Of a stretch of DNA of 64,000 nt, positions 21,081 through 30,372 are shown piece by piece (positions within the stretch are counted from its first letter, which is position 1; every line of letters begins with the position of its first letter). The stretch spans positions 2,572,501 through 2,636,500 of the forward strand of contig NZ_VFML01000001.1 of the NCBI RefSeq assembly GCF_006715045.1. Direction: 5' to 3'. Origin of the DNA: Amycolatopsis cihanbeyliensis. GTDB taxonomy: Bacteria; Actinomycetota; Actinomycetes; Mycobacteriales; Pseudonocardiaceae. Both the position numbers and the translations under genes were made by a program. Below the pieces are notes generated by a model. It did no database searches and was not told where the DNA came from. It saw nothing but the letters and a program-made list of their open reading frames with translations.

Positions 21081-22307
21081 TCAGGTACACACCCCGGGCG
21101 TGGCGCGGAACAGGTGCGCCGGCTGACCCCCCGCCGGCCGCGCGTGCACGGCGGGGTCGGCCGCGGCCAGCCACATCGACTCGCCGCGGCGCAGGCTGGC
21201 CTCCTTGCCGTCGGCGGCGCGCAGCCGCAGCTCACCGGAGGTGCACAGCAGGATCTGCGGCCCGGCGCAGTCCAGCTCGACGGCCTCGTCCGCGCCCGCG
21301 GCCCATTCGACACGCGCCAGCTCGAACTCCGGCGCGTCGGTGCGGTACACGGCCATCCGGCCGGTCGGCCGCCCGCGCAGTACCGGCATGTCCCCGCAGG
21401 CGAAGTCCACCACCCGCAGCAGCTCCGGCACGTCGACGTGCTTCGGGGTGAGGCCGCAACGCAGGATGTTGTCCGAGTTGGCGAGGATCTCCACGGCCGT
21501 GCCGTGCAGGTACAGGTGCAGGTTGCCGGCGGGAAGGTAGATCGCCTCGCCCGCGCGCAGGGTGAGCCGGTTGAGCAGCAACGCGGCCAGCACCCCCGCG
21601 TCGGCGGGGTGGGTCTCGCCGAGCTCGAGGATGGTGCGGCACTCGGGTTCGAACTCACCGTGGTCCTTGACGTGCAGCACGCAGGCGTCCAGCACCTCGG
21701 GCAGCAGCTCGTCCAGCGCGGGCTGCGGCATGGTGATCCAGGTGGTGAACAGGGTGCGTAACCCGTCCGGATCCGGCTGGGCGGCAAGCAGGTCGGCGTA
21801 CTTGGCCAGGCCGGGTGTCTCGATGGCGCGCAGCAGCGACACCGTGCGCCGGGGGTCGCGGAACCCGGCGAGCGCGTGGAACTCGGTGAGTGCGCACACC
21901 AGTTCCGGCTTCGCGGTCGGGTCGGGGTAGTTCCGGTTCGGCGCGTCCCGCGGGATGCCCGCGGCCTCCTCGCGGGCGTGCCCCTCGGCGGCCTGGCCGG
22001 CCGAGGGGTGCGCCTGCATGGAAAGCGGCTCCTCGGCGGCGAGGATCTTCAGCAGGAACGGCAGGCGGTCACCCCAGCGCTCGGCGCACCGGCTGCCGAG
22101 CTGCCCGACCGGGTCGGCTTCCACGAGCTCCAGCAGGCTGCGCTCCACCCCGTCGGCGCCGACCACCCTGGACGGGTCGCCGGGATGCGCACCCATCCAC
22201 AGCTCCGCCTCGGGATGTGGGGCGGGCACCGGCCTGCCCAGCAGTTCCGGGATCGTGATCCGGGACCCCCAGGCGTACGGCCGCACGGCGCCCAGCAGCT
22301 GTTCCAC
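21081..22307 (-). CDS. manA: Mannose-6-phosphate isomerase, class I
   Basis: A 408-residue zinc isomerase that interconverts fructose-6-phosphate and mannose-6-phosphate, the entry step to GDP-mannose. The N-terminus PYAWGSRITIPELLG and AELWMGAHPGDPS, the active-site stretch LSMQAHPS, and the cupin segment YLPAGNLHLYLHGTAVEI are typical of type I enzymes. It is the downstream member of manB, Trm112-like, tobH, manA, all on one strand, so mannose-1-phosphate supply for glycolipids and glycoproteins is encoded together. Confidence 0.95.
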   Translation of the reverse strand: MEQLLGAVRPYAWGSRITIPELLGRPVPAPHPEAELWMGAHPGDPSRVVGADGVERSLLELVEADPVGQLGSRCAERWGDRLPFLLKILAAEEPLSMQAHPSAGQAAEGHAREEAAGIPRDAPNRNYPDPTAKPELVCALTEFHALAGFRDPRRTVSLLRAIETPGLAKYADLLAAQPDPDGLRTLFTTWITMPQPALDELLPEVLDACVLHVKDHGEFEPECRTILELGETHPADAGVLAALLLNRLTLRAGEAIYLPAGNLHLYLHGTAVEILANSDNILRCGLTPKHVDVPELLRVVDFACGDMPVLRGRPTGRMAVYRTDAPEFELARVEWAAGADEAVELDCAGPQILLCTSGELRLRAADGKEASLRRGESMWLAAADPAVHARPAGGQPAHLFRATPGVCT

Positions 22308-22369
22308 GTCTCCACCTCAACTCTCGGCGGCGCTTGCCGTTCGCACCAGCCTTCTCGCTGTACTCGCGG

Positions 22370-23470
22370 CTACGCCCTGGTGGGTGCGTACCCCGCTCCG
22401 CCAATGGTCCCAGTGGCCAGGCCGAGATAGATGGCAGCCATCTCGAGCCGCAACGCGAGCACCGCGGCACGGGCGGGCTCGGCCGCCTCGATCTCGCCGG
22501 CCGGGGCGAGCACGTCGGCGCCGGGCAGCAGTTGCTCCGCCCGGTACCGGGTCGCGTCGGCGGCGGGTCCGTCGTTGACCGCGAGCAGGAGCACCCGCGG
22601 CGGGGCGGTGGACATCGGCTCGTCCTCCGGATCGGCGAAGATGTCCCGTTCCGAGGTGCCGGTGATGGCGGCACGCAGCAACGCGGGCCGCGCCATCGCC
22701 TGACGGTGGTCGGCGACGTCACACACGGTCGCGGCATGGGCGGCGAACACGTGTGCCCCGTGCTCGCCGACCGTGCGAGCGGGCCGGTCCAGGCCCCACA
22801 GCAAGGGTGTGCGCTCCGCCACGCGTAAGGCAAGTGCCTTCGCGGGGCTGACGAAGGACTCGTGACCGGGATGGTTGCGCTCGGCCTCGCCGTCCAGCTG
22901 GTCGGCCACCGACTCGAGATCGGACACCAGCAGCCCGAGGGTGTTCGCGACCAGCAGCCCGGCGGCGAGCGCGCGGGGGAAGGCCAGCTCCGGCGGGACC
23001 CGCACCCGCGGCGTGATCAGCAGCCCCCGGCCGGCCACGGCCGAGGCCACCGGCCCGTCCTGGGATGCGGACAGCACGATGGTCGCGCCGTACCGGGCGG
23101 CCCGCTCCAGCGAGGCCGCCGGCTCCGGGTCCTCCCCTTCGTCGAGGTGCCCGGTCACCACGTCCAGCGTGCCGACCCAGCCGGGGACGACATCGCTCAC
23201 CACCACCGGCACCGGGCAGGACGCCCCGAGCAGGGCCTCCAGCAGGTGGGCCGAGGCACGGCTCACGCCGTCCCTGGCCAGTACCACCAGCGCCCGCGGC
23301 CTCCCGATGTCCAGCCGTTCACCGAGCTCGAGCTCGGCTCCCGCCTCGAGGGTGGACCTGACCTGGGCACCGGCCATCGCGCAGCCGCGCAGCAGCCCGG
23401 AGACATCGGCGTGCGCCAGCCGGTCGGGGTCGTCCAGCAGGCTGTCGTCAAGCACCGTCGACATCGGCAT
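22370..23470 (-). CDS. TobH-type SIS-domain protein
   Basis: A 366-residue homologue of the actinobacterial TobH/Rv3256c family, fixed between the phosphomannomutase and mannose-6-phosphate isomerase genes. It has SIS (sugar isomerase) character: PRALVVLARDGVSRASAH and PVPVVVSDVVPGWVGTLDVV resemble the paired Rossmann halves. Function is unproven; a role in mannose or other sugar-phosphate metabolism is inferred from context. The ATG at 23470 has GGAG 7 nt upstream; the next ATG (23464) would remove two residues. It overlaps the Trm112-like gene by 23 nt. Confidence 0.82.
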   Translation of the reverse strand: MPMSTVLDDSLLDDPDRLAHADVSGLLRGCAMAGAQVRSTLEAGAELELGERLDIGRPRALVVLARDGVSRASAHLLEALLGASCPVPVVVSDVVPGWVGTLDVVTGHLDEGEDPEPAASLERAARYGATIVLSASQDGPVASAVAGRGLLITPRVRVPPELAFPRALAAGLLVANTLGLLVSDLESVADQLDGEAERNHPGHESFVSPAKALALRVAERTPLLWGLDRPARTVGEHGAHVFAAHAATVCDVADHRQAMARPALLRAAITGTSERDIFADPEDEPMSTAPPRVLLLAVNDGPAADATRYRAEQLLPGADVLAPAGEIEAAEPARAAVLALRLEMAAIYLGLATGTIGGAGYAPTRA

Positions 23471-23681
23471 CGTCCCGCTCCCCTTCGGGATCCTCCGCGG
23501 ACATCGCCTCGTCGAGCAAGAGCACCGGAATACCGTCCCGGACGGGGAAAACCCGGCCACAATAGGTGCAGGTGAGGGCGTCGGCCTGCGGGTCGTCCGG
23601 CGAGCCGACCCGCAGCGGCGCGTGATCCGGCGATGGGCACGCGAGGATCTCCAGCAACTGCTCGTCAAGCGTCACGGCCAT
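23448..23681 (-). CDS. Trm112-family small zinc-ribbon-like protein
   Basis: A 77-residue protein: LLEILACPSPDHAPLRV, then LTCTYCGRVFPVRDGIPVLL. The arrangement (ACP in the first half, CxxC in the second, PVRDGIPVLL) matches the UPF0434/Trm112 family. Eukaryotic Trm112 activates methyltransferases; the bacterial role is less clear. One cysteine of the usual zinc pair is missing in the first half (only Cys15 before Pro). It is coupled to the SIS-domain gene by overlap and lies 26 nt after manB. Confidence 0.8.
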   Translation of the reverse strand: MAVTLDEQLLEILACPSPDHAPLRVGSPDDPQADALTCTYCGRVFPVRDGIPVLLLDEAMSAEDPEGERDDADVDGA

Positions 23682-23707
23682 AGTTCCTCCATACCATCCC
23701 TAGCCCG

Positions 23708-25108
23708 TCATGCCCGGACAATCGCCAGCACCTCGTCGACGAGCGCGTCCACCGCCGCGGCATCCGGTGCTTCCGCGTTCAGGCGCAGCAGCGGTTCGGT
23801 GTTGGAGGCGCGGAGGTTGAACCAGCGACCGTCGGCCAGCTCCACGGTGAGCCCGTCCAGCTCGTCCAGCGTGGCACCGCTGCGCCCGGAGAACGCGTCC
23901 TTCACCGCGAGCTGGCTCGCCACCTGGTCGCGCACGGTCGAGTTGATCTCACCGGAGGCCGCGTAGCGCCGGTACGCGGCGGTCAGCTCGGACAGCGGGC
24001 CGTCCTGCTCGCCGAGCGCGGCCAGCACGTGCAGCGCGGCCAGCATACCGGTGTCGGCCCGCCAGAAGTCGCGGAAGTAGTAGTGCGCGGAGTGCTCCCC
24101 GCCGAAGATCGCGCCGGTCTCGGCCATCTTCTCCTTGATGAAGGAGTGCCCGACCCTGGTGCGCACCGGCTTGCCGCCGTGCTCGGCGACGATCTCCGGG
24201 ACGGCCTTGGAGGTGATCAGGTTGTGGATGATGGTGCCGCCGGGTTCCTTGGCCAGCTCGCGCGCGGCCACCAGCGCGGTGATCGCGCTCGGCGAGACCG
24301 GCTCGCCCCGCTCGTCCACCACGAAGCAGCGGTCGGCGTCGCCGTCGAAGGCCAGCCCGGCGTCCGCACCGACCTCGCGCACCTTGGCCTGCAGGTCGAC
24401 CAGGTTGGCCGGGTCCAGCGGGTTGGCCTCGTGGTTGGGGAAGGAGCCGTCCAGCTCGAAGTACAGCGGCAGGATCTCGACGGGCATGACCTCCCGTCGC
24501 CCACCGTCACCCGCCACGGAGGCCGCCGTGTCCATCCGAAACACCGGTGGCACGGTGTGGCCGCCCATGCCGTTGCCCGCGTCCACCACGACCTTCAGTG
24601 GCCGGTTGCCGGACAGGTCGACCAGCTCACGCAGGTAGACCGCGTAGTCACCGAGGGTGTCCCGCTGGGTCACCGTGCCCGGCTGCCCCACGAAGCTCGG
24701 CACGCCCTGCTCCACGGTGTCCCTGATCTCGGCGAGCCCGGAGTCCTGGCCGACCGGAGCCGCCCCGGAGCGGCAGAGCTTGATGCCGTTGTACTGGGCG
24801 GGATTGTGGCTCGCGGTGAACATCGCCCCCGGCATGTTCAGCGAGCCGGAGGCGAAGTACAGCTGGTCGGTGGCGGCCAGGCCGATGGCCACGACGTCGA
24901 GGCCCTGTGAGGTGACCCCCTCGGCGAAGGCCGCGGCCAGCCCCGGCGAGGAGTCCCGCATATCGTGGCCGACCACCACGGACGGCGAGTCCGGCTTGAT
25001 CAGCAGGGCGAACGCCGCGCCGAGGTCACGGACGAGGTCCGCGTTCAGCTCCTCGCCGACGACCCCGCGAATGTCGTAGGCCTTCACAATGCCCGACAGG
25101 TCTGACAC
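23708..25108 (-). CDS. manB: Phosphomannomutase/phosphoglucomutase
   Basis: A 466-residue alpha-D-phosphohexomutase that converts mannose-6-phosphate to mannose-1-phosphate. The phosphoserine loop is TASHNP with Ser100, the metal loop is DGDADRC, the sugar-binding loop is GGEHSAHYYFRDF, and the C-terminal phosphate site is RASNTEPLLRLNAEA. The start MSDLSGIVKAYDIRG is canonical. First gene of the mannose-activation cluster leading to tobH and manA. Confidence 0.95.
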   Translation of the reverse strand: MSDLSGIVKAYDIRGVVGEELNADLVRDLGAAFALLIKPDSPSVVVGHDMRDSSPGLAAAFAEGVTSQGLDVVAIGLAATDQLYFASGSLNMPGAMFTASHNPAQYNGIKLCRSGAAPVGQDSGLAEIRDTVEQGVPSFVGQPGTVTQRDTLGDYAVYLRELVDLSGNRPLKVVVDAGNGMGGHTVPPVFRMDTAASVAGDGGRREVMPVEILPLYFELDGSFPNHEANPLDPANLVDLQAKVREVGADAGLAFDGDADRCFVVDERGEPVSPSAITALVAARELAKEPGGTIIHNLITSKAVPEIVAEHGGKPVRTRVGHSFIKEKMAETGAIFGGEHSAHYYFRDFWRADTGMLAALHVLAALGEQDGPLSELTAAYRRYAASGEINSTVRDQVASQLAVKDAFSGRSGATLDELDGLTVELADGRWFNLRASNTEPLLRLNAEAPDAAAVDALVDEVLAIVRA

Positions 25109-25192
25109 GCCCTCTCCCCGCTATACGTCCGAGTCACGGATACGACGCGGAAAGCGTACCGGCGCCGCCGCGGGCGGGACGGCGCAACCCGA

Positions 25193-25552
25193 TTACGGTT
25201 TGATGGGATCCGGCAGTACCCGCAGGTGACCCCGCCTACCGGAGGGGGTCTCCTGCTCCGGAGGCGGAGGCTGCCGATCCGAACGGCCCGCTTCCCTCAC
25301 CGCCTCGGCGAGCGCGGTCAGCTCGTCCCCCGAGGGTTCCGGCTCGGCGAAATCGCCCTCGTGCCGGACCACCTCCCAGCCCTTCGGAGCGGTCAACCTG
25401 AGCGCGTGCGCCTCGCACAGGTCGTAGGAATGCGGCTCGGACGCCGTGGCCAGCGGACCGACCACCGCCGTGGAGTCGCTGTAGGCGTAGGTCAGCGTGG
25501 CTACCGCGGGCTGCAGGCAGCCCGTCCGCGAACACTTCCGCACGCTCGGCAC
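25193..25552 (-). CDS. DUF3499 protein
   Basis: A 119-residue actinobacterial protein of unknown function (Rv3258c type). The N-terminus SVRKCSRTGCLQPAVATLTY and DLCEAHALRLTAPKGWEVVR carry four possible metal-binding residues (two Cys close together, Cys and His later), suggesting a small zinc-finger-like fold. The C-terminus is Pro/Arg-rich. GTG start at 25552. It sits upstream of manB and is divergent from the zincin-like gene. Confidence 0.85.
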   Translation of the reverse strand: MPSVRKCSRTGCLQPAVATLTYAYSDSTAVVGPLATASEPHSYDLCEAHALRLTAPKGWEVVRHEGDFAEPEPSGDELTALAEAVREAGRSDRQPPPPEQETPSGRRGHLRVLPDPIKP

Positions 25553-25708
25553 GGTTGATCACCATAGCGCCTTCGCCCAGCCACGTGGCGCAGGCGCGCC
25601 GTTGACGCCCGCGACGGAGCCCAGGCCCCCGCCGGGCCGGTCGTGTCGCGCCTTGCGTAACACTGACACACCGTCTCGGTTCCGGGGCATGTTCGGCGTA
25701 CCCTACGA

Positions 25709-26188
25709 ATGGTGGCGACGGCTCAAGGTTCTCAGCGTGCTCAGCAGCGGCGGCGAATCCGCAGGGACAGGCACGGGCGCGGGCTGCGTGGCCCGCTGTA
25801 TCCCGCGTCCCTGCCGGCCGCGTCGAGCAGGGCGGAACGGTTCGACACACTCGTGCTGGACGCGCTGGAGCCGATCGAGGCTCGCTGGCGGCACGAGCTG
25901 ACCGAGCTGGACGTGGCCGTGGACGACGTGCCCGAGGTCCGCGGGAGCGGCACGCCCGCGCAGGCCGAGGGGGTGCTGCACGACGGGTCGGTCCCGCTCT
26001 CCCGCCTGGTGCCCGCGGGCGTGGACCGGTCCGGGTTGCCCACCCGCGCCAGGATCGTGCTGTACCGCCGCCCGCTCGAGGCCCGCGCCAAGGACCCTGC
26101 CGAGCTGTCCGAGCTGGTACACGACGTGCTGGTCGAGCAGGTCGCCACCTATCTCGGCGTGGAGCCGGATGTCATCGAGGGGGGCTGA
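25709..26188 (+). CDS. Metallopeptidase-family protein with degenerate zinc motif
   Basis: A 159-residue protein of the zincin_1 type (Rv3259-like). The first 40 residues are basic; then ERFDTLVLDALEPIEARWRH and RARIVLYRRPLEARAKDPA match the family. The HExxH site is replaced by HDVLV in ELVHDVLVEQVATYLGV: the catalytic Glu is Asp and the second His is Val, so peptidase activity looks doubtful. ATG start at 25709. The 3' end overlaps the convergent glycosyltransferase by 40 nt and contains a 15-bp tandem duplication. Confidence 0.8.
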   Translation: MVATAQGSQRAQQRRRIRRDRHGRGLRGPLYPASLPAASSRAERFDTLVLDALEPIEARWRHELTELDVAVDDVPEVRGSGTPAQAEGVLHDGSVPLSRLVPAGVDRSGLPTRARIVLYRRPLEARAKDPAELSELVHDVLVEQVATYLGVEPDVIEGG

Positions 26189-29100
26189 GTCGAGGGGGGC
26201 TGAGCGGGCTCCCGCCGGCCGGGTATCGCGGTGAGCGCGGTGAACAGCACGGCCGCGATCTGACCGAGCAGTAGCAGGTCACGCAGCACCGAGGGATGGT
26301 CGACGACCACCTCGGAGGCCCTGGCCGGGACGGCGACGGCCACCTGGTGTCCCCAGGCGCGCACGATCGGTACCCGATCCCCGTTCACCGTGGCCCGCCA
26401 ACCAGGCTCCGACTCCGCGGCGAGCACCAGCAGCCTGCCCGCGGGCCCGTCGGACACCCGCACCCGGACGTCCGGCAGCTCGGCCTCGACCGGCACCACC
26501 GCGGTGCCACCGGCGAGCTGCCCGGTGGGCGCCTGGCCGCCGACCGCCCGCTTGGCCTCCTGCGGGGAGATCAGGGTCACCTGGCCACCAGCCGGGCTGA
26601 GCCGCAGCACCTTCCTGCCGTCACCGGTTTCCGGTGCCCCGGCGATCAGGTCGGGCGCGGCGCGGCGGAGCGGCGCCCCGTCCTCGCCTGGCGGGAGCAC
26701 GAGGAACAGCACCCCGGCCGCGGCGGCCGAGGTGACCGCCTCCCGCGACCCGGAGAGCAGGTCCCGCTGCCAGGTCGCGAGTCGCTGCGAGGTGCCGGCC
26801 ACCGGCACCAGCTCGTCGTCGCCGAACCGGGGTAGCCTGCCGCCGACCTGCCGCACCGGCTCACCGGGTGCACCCAGCACCAGCACCGAGCGCCCGGTAC
26901 CGGACAGTTCCCTGGTCAGCGAGGACGCGAGCGACACACCACCACCCGCCCGCAGCGGGCCCGCGGCCGCCAGCACCCCACCCGCGGCCAGGGTGAGCAG
27001 CACCAGCACCCCGCCCGCCGCGCCCAGCCTCGGCAGCGCGGCGGGCACCGCCGGGGCATCCGCGCGATGGGCGCAGGCCGCCAGCACCACCCAGAGCAGC
27101 CCGGCGCCGGCGACCAGCAGCGGAACCCCGGTGTACCCGACGGCCGCGGCCCCACCGTGCACCGGCGGCACCGCGATCAGCCGGAGGGCGACCACCCCGC
27201 CGATGCCGAGCAGCAGCACCGCCAGCCCGGGACCCGCGGCCCTGCTCGGCCGCACCACCAGTGCCACCAGCGCGGCGACCAGTACCGCGACGCCGGTGGG
27301 CAGCGCGCCGGGGCCACCGGGGTCGAGGCCGAGCAGGTCGGCCGCGTCGGGCGGCCGCGAGCCGGTGCCGCCGAGGCCGTGCAGCAGCGGCGCCGGACGC
27401 GTGAGCAGGGCCGGCAGCCAGGGCAGCAGCAGGGCCAGCGGCAGCAGCACGACGATGGCCACCGCGGAGATCCGGCGGCCGAGGCCGCCGGCGGAGGGCA
27501 GCAGCACGAACCCGGCGACCAGCGCCACCAGCGCGAGGGCATGCGCCTGCGGGGAGAACGCACCGAGCACGGCGAGACCGAGCGCGGTCAGCACCGCGAC
27601 GCTCAACCAGCGCCGATCCGCGCGGGTGAGCACGGCGGCGAGCCCGGCGAGCACCGCGGGCAGCAGGATGTGCGCCACCACGAGCCCGAGCCGGCCCTGC
27701 GCGACACCCGCGGTACCTGCCGGGAGCAGCGCGTACGCCGCGGCGACGGCCGCACGTACCCAACGATGTGCCCGGATCCCGCTGGTCGCCGCGTAGGCCA
27801 CCAGCGCGGCCAGTGGCAGGTGCCCGAGCAGCAGCAGCGCGACCAGCGCGGGTGGCCCGCCGAGCGGCAGGAACACCGCGCCGAGCGTGCCGAGCACGGC
27901 GAGGGTGGCCGGGGCGGCCGCGGCGGTGCCGCCGCCGACCGGGTGCCAGGAGGCGAGGTAGGTCGACCACAGCTGGTCCAGCCCACCCACCGGCAGCAGC
28001 CGCCCGCCTGCCAGGTCGAGCCCGAGTCGGGAGCCGTTCAGCACCAGGCCGAGCGCGGTGAGCACGAGGAGGAGCACCACCGGCGGCGCGAAGATCGTCG
28101 CGGCGAGAATCCGGCGCCGGTCGACCTCCACGAAGACCAGCTCGGGCTCGCGCTGGTCGCCGGGTGAGGGCCGGGCCCGCCGCTCGCCCTCCGCTCGCTC
28201 GGCCTCCTGCTCGGGCAGGGCGACCGCCAGGATGTCGTGCGGTTTGCGCAGCCCCCTGGCGCGGGAGCCGAGGGCGCGCGTGGCCCCCGCCGGCAGTGCC
28301 TCGGGCCCGACCGGCCGGGTGGCCCTCGACTCGGACCGGGCGGCCTCCGGTGGGACCCAGGCCGACGGGTCGGAGGAGTCGGGCACCGCCTCGGGCAACC
28401 GGCCGAGTGCGGCCTCGCTGGCCACCCGCCTGCGGACCAGGTGCAGCATCCCACCGCGCAGCAGGTTGCGCAGCCTGGCGAACCGGCTGGTGAGTAGGCC
28501 GCGTACGGAGCCGGTCAGCCGGCTGCGGGCGGCCCGCCTGCGCGCCCTCGCCGCCCGCAGCCCCGCGTGCCCTCCGGTCAGGTACCGCACCGCGGCGAAC
28601 TCGGCCCGCGCCCTGCCGAACTGCCGCAGCAGGGCGAACCCGAGCCCGCGCAGCAGGCTCAGCAGGACCAGCCGGGGCAGGCCGAGCAGGAACGAGACCG
28701 GCGCGCAGTTGGCCAGGAAGGTGCGCAGCCCGTGCGCCCGGTCGGCGAGGAGCAGGGAACCGGGCACCGCATGCGCCTGCCGCTCGCCGGTGCTCGCCGC
28801 GCGTGCGTGCCGCAACCTGGCCAGTGGCACGGACAGCACCAGCGAACCCGCGGAGTTCACCCGCCAGCCGAAGTCGATGTCCTCGCGCAGCAACGGCAGT
28901 CCGGTGTCGAAACCACCGAGCCGTTCCCACTGCTCGCGGCGGACCAGCGAGCCGGCGCTGGGCACCGCCAGCACCTCGGTGCTCTGCTGGTGGTCCCTGG
29001 GGACGGCATGCTGGCGGTGGCCGGAGGCGTCCAGGGAAAGGCCCGCCTCGACGATCAGCCGCGGATCCGTCCAGCCGACAGCGAGCGGCCCGAGCACCCC

Positions 29101-29514
29101 GGCCGATGGCGCGGCCTCGGCCGCGTTCAGCAGGGTGCCGAGGCAGTCCGGTTCGGGGGCGCAGTCGTCGTGCAGCAGCCAGATCCAGGTGCCCGGATCC
29201 CCCCAACGTTCACCCGCATGAGCGACGGCCTCGGCGACCGCCGCGGCGAAACCGGTGTCCTCGGCCAGGGTCAGCACCCCGGAGAGCACCCGTTCCCCCG
29301 CCGCGCCGACCGGATCGGCGGCGTCGGCGAGGATGGCGGCGGTGCGGTCACCCGAACCGGTGTCCACCGCGAGGACGTGCCGGGGCCGAACCTCGCTGCG
29401 CCGCAACGCGGACAGCGCGAGCGGAAGCCAGGCGGCACCGTTGTGGCAGACCAGAATCGCCAGCACCGGCGCGGTGCGCGGCGTGGCGGGCGCCGAAACG
29501 CGAGGGGCAGTCAA
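26149..29514 (-). CDS. GT2 glycosyltransferase fused to a large membrane domain
   Basis: A 1121-residue protein. Residues ~18-300 form a GT-A glycosyltransferase family 2 domain: VLAILVCHNGAAWLPLALSA, a DxD-like LLHDDCAPEPD, and LLREDIDFGWRVN (ED acid). About 12-14 hydrophobic helices follow with interspersed Arg-rich loops, ending in an extracytoplasmic-type domain (VRVSDGPAGRLLVLAAESE). Such fusions transfer sugars to lipid-linked or envelope acceptors; the acceptor here is unknown. TTG start at 29514 with GGAGACGG upstream. The last five codons come from a 15-bp tandem repeat. Confidence 0.85.
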   Translation of the reverse strand: MTAPRVSAPATPRTAPVLAILVCHNGAAWLPLALSALRRSEVRPRHVLAVDTGSGDRTAAILADAADPVGAAGERVLSGVLTLAEDTGFAAAVAEAVAHAGERWGDPGTWIWLLHDDCAPEPDCLGTLLNAAEAAPSAGVLGPLAVGWTDPRLIVEAGLSLDASGHRQHAVPRDHQQSTEVLAVPSAGSLVRREQWERLGGFDTGLPLLREDIDFGWRVNSAGSLVLSVPLARLRHARAASTGERQAHAVPGSLLLADRAHGLRTFLANCAPVSFLLGLPRLVLLSLLRGLGFALLRQFGRARAEFAAVRYLTGGHAGLRAARARRRAARSRLTGSVRGLLTSRFARLRNLLRGGMLHLVRRRVASEAALGRLPEAVPDSSDPSAWVPPEAARSESRATRPVGPEALPAGATRALGSRARGLRKPHDILAVALPEQEAERAEGERRARPSPGDQREPELVFVEVDRRRILAATIFAPPVVLLLVLTALGLVLNGSRLGLDLAGGRLLPVGGLDQLWSTYLASWHPVGGGTAAAAPATLAVLGTLGAVFLPLGGPPALVALLLLGHLPLAALVAYAATSGIRAHRWVRAAVAAAYALLPAGTAGVAQGRLGLVVAHILLPAVLAGLAAVLTRADRRWLSVAVLTALGLAVLGAFSPQAHALALVALVAGFVLLPSAGGLGRRISAVAIVVLLPLALLLPWLPALLTRPAPLLHGLGGTGSRPPDAADLLGLDPGGPGALPTGVAVLVAALVALVVRPSRAAGPGLAVLLLGIGGVVALRLIAVPPVHGGAAAVGYTGVPLLVAGAGLLWVVLAACAHRADAPAVPAALPRLGAAGGVLVLLTLAAGGVLAAAGPLRAGGGVSLASSLTRELSGTGRSVLVLGAPGEPVRQVGGRLPRFGDDELVPVAGTSQRLATWQRDLLSGSREAVTSAAAAGVLFLVLPPGEDGAPLRRAAPDLIAGAPETGDGRKVLRLSPAGGQVTLISPQEAKRAVGGQAPTGQLAGGTAVVPVEAELPDVRVRVSDGPAGRLLVLAAESEPGWRATVNGDRVPIVRAWGHQVAVAVPARASEVVVDHPSVLRDLLLLGQIAAVLFTALTAIPGRREPAQPPSTQPPSMTSGSTPR
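26175..26204. repeat. 15-bp perfect tandem duplication across overlapping stops
   Basis: TCGAGGGGGGCTGAG is present twice in tandem (26175-26189, 26190-26204). On the plus strand it includes the zincin-like stop TGA, and on the minus strand it encodes the repeated PPSTQ of the glycosyltransferase C-terminus. Confidence 0.85.
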
Positions 29515-29751
29515 CGGCCGTCTCCAGTAGTCTCATGCAAGAGGTTATGCACAGTCGGAGGTGCGGCTGCCGCCGGCTTCTCGCCTCGTATCCAGGCGCC
29601 ACGAGCCACCCTCCGCAGGCTTCGGGCGGCCCCCGTCGCCTGGATCGTGCATCACCCTCAGTACTCGTCGGGATCCCGGTGGTCGAATGCCGACCACCCT
29701 ACGATGTCAACGAGCTACTGGTTCGGGCGCTACTGGACCGGGCGGACCGCG

Positions 29752-30075
29752 CTACACCGCGCGTTTCTTGAGCTTGCGACGCTCCCTTTCGGACAGTCCA
29801 CCCCAGATGCCGAAACGCTCGTCATGCGCGAGGGCGTACTCGAGGCAGTCGTCCCGCACCTCGCATCCCTGGCAGATGCGTTTGGCTTCCCGGGTGGACC
29901 CACCCTTCTCCGGAAAGAAGGCCTCCGGATCGGTCTGCGCGCACAGGGCGCGTTCCTGCCAATCCTGCTCCTCGGACACGTCGAGCAGGTCCGGGAGAGT
30001 TCCCAGGTCCTGCTGCTGGGGGTCATCCCAGTCCATGACGTGCCCCCAATCCCTTCCATTGGCGCCTAACCGCAC
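29752..30075 (-). CDS. whiB2: WhiB2-type Fe-S transcription factor
   Basis: A 107-residue WhiB-family protein. Four cluster cysteines are Cys45, Cys68, Cys71 and Cys77 (C-x22-C-x2-C-x5-C), followed by GIWGGLSERERRKLKKRAV, the G[VI]WGG turn and basic DNA-binding tail. The Asp-rich N-terminus MDWDDPQQQDLGTLPDLLD matches the WhiB2/WhmD branch, needed for septation. The GTG at 30075 is chosen for AGGAGG 5 nt upstream; the internal ATG at 30036 would give 94 residues. Its location between the glycosyltransferase and the M50 protease corresponds to Rv3260c. Confidence 0.92.
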   Translation of the reverse strand: MRLGANGRDWGHVMDWDDPQQQDLGTLPDLLDVSEEQDWQERALCAQTDPEAFFPEKGGSTREAKRICQGCEVRDDCLEYALAHDERFGIWGGLSERERRKLKKRAV

Positions 30076-30254
30076 GTCCGCCTCCTCGCTTCCACGCACT
30101 CCCCAGGCTGGCGGTGTTGACTCGGCGTCGAGACGCGGAACCGTGCCCCGACGCGTACAGTCCGATGCCGGACCGCACCGTTGTGGTCCCCTCCTGCTCC
30201 CTCTTCAGGCGGACCGATCCGCCGCCCCCTCTGGCGACGAATGACATCAATGTG

Positions 30255-30270
30255 ATTACACCCGTGTAAT
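30255..30270. promoter_or_regulatory. 16-bp palindrome in the whiB2/M50 divergent promoter region
   Basis: ATTACACCCGTGTAAT has perfect 7-bp arms around CC. It lies 180 nt upstream of the whiB2 start and 103 nt upstream of the M50 start, in an unusually AT-richer stretch. This fits a dimeric regulator site. The rest of the 297-nt gap shows nothing else I can assign. Confidence 0.45.
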
Positions 30271-30372
30271 GGAGCTAGGTCAAGCGGAGTAGCAAGTTCG
30301 GGGGATACTTCGAGCTCGACACGCAAGGGGACACGCCGACGGCCACCCGAGGGGATACGGAAGACTGAGGGC

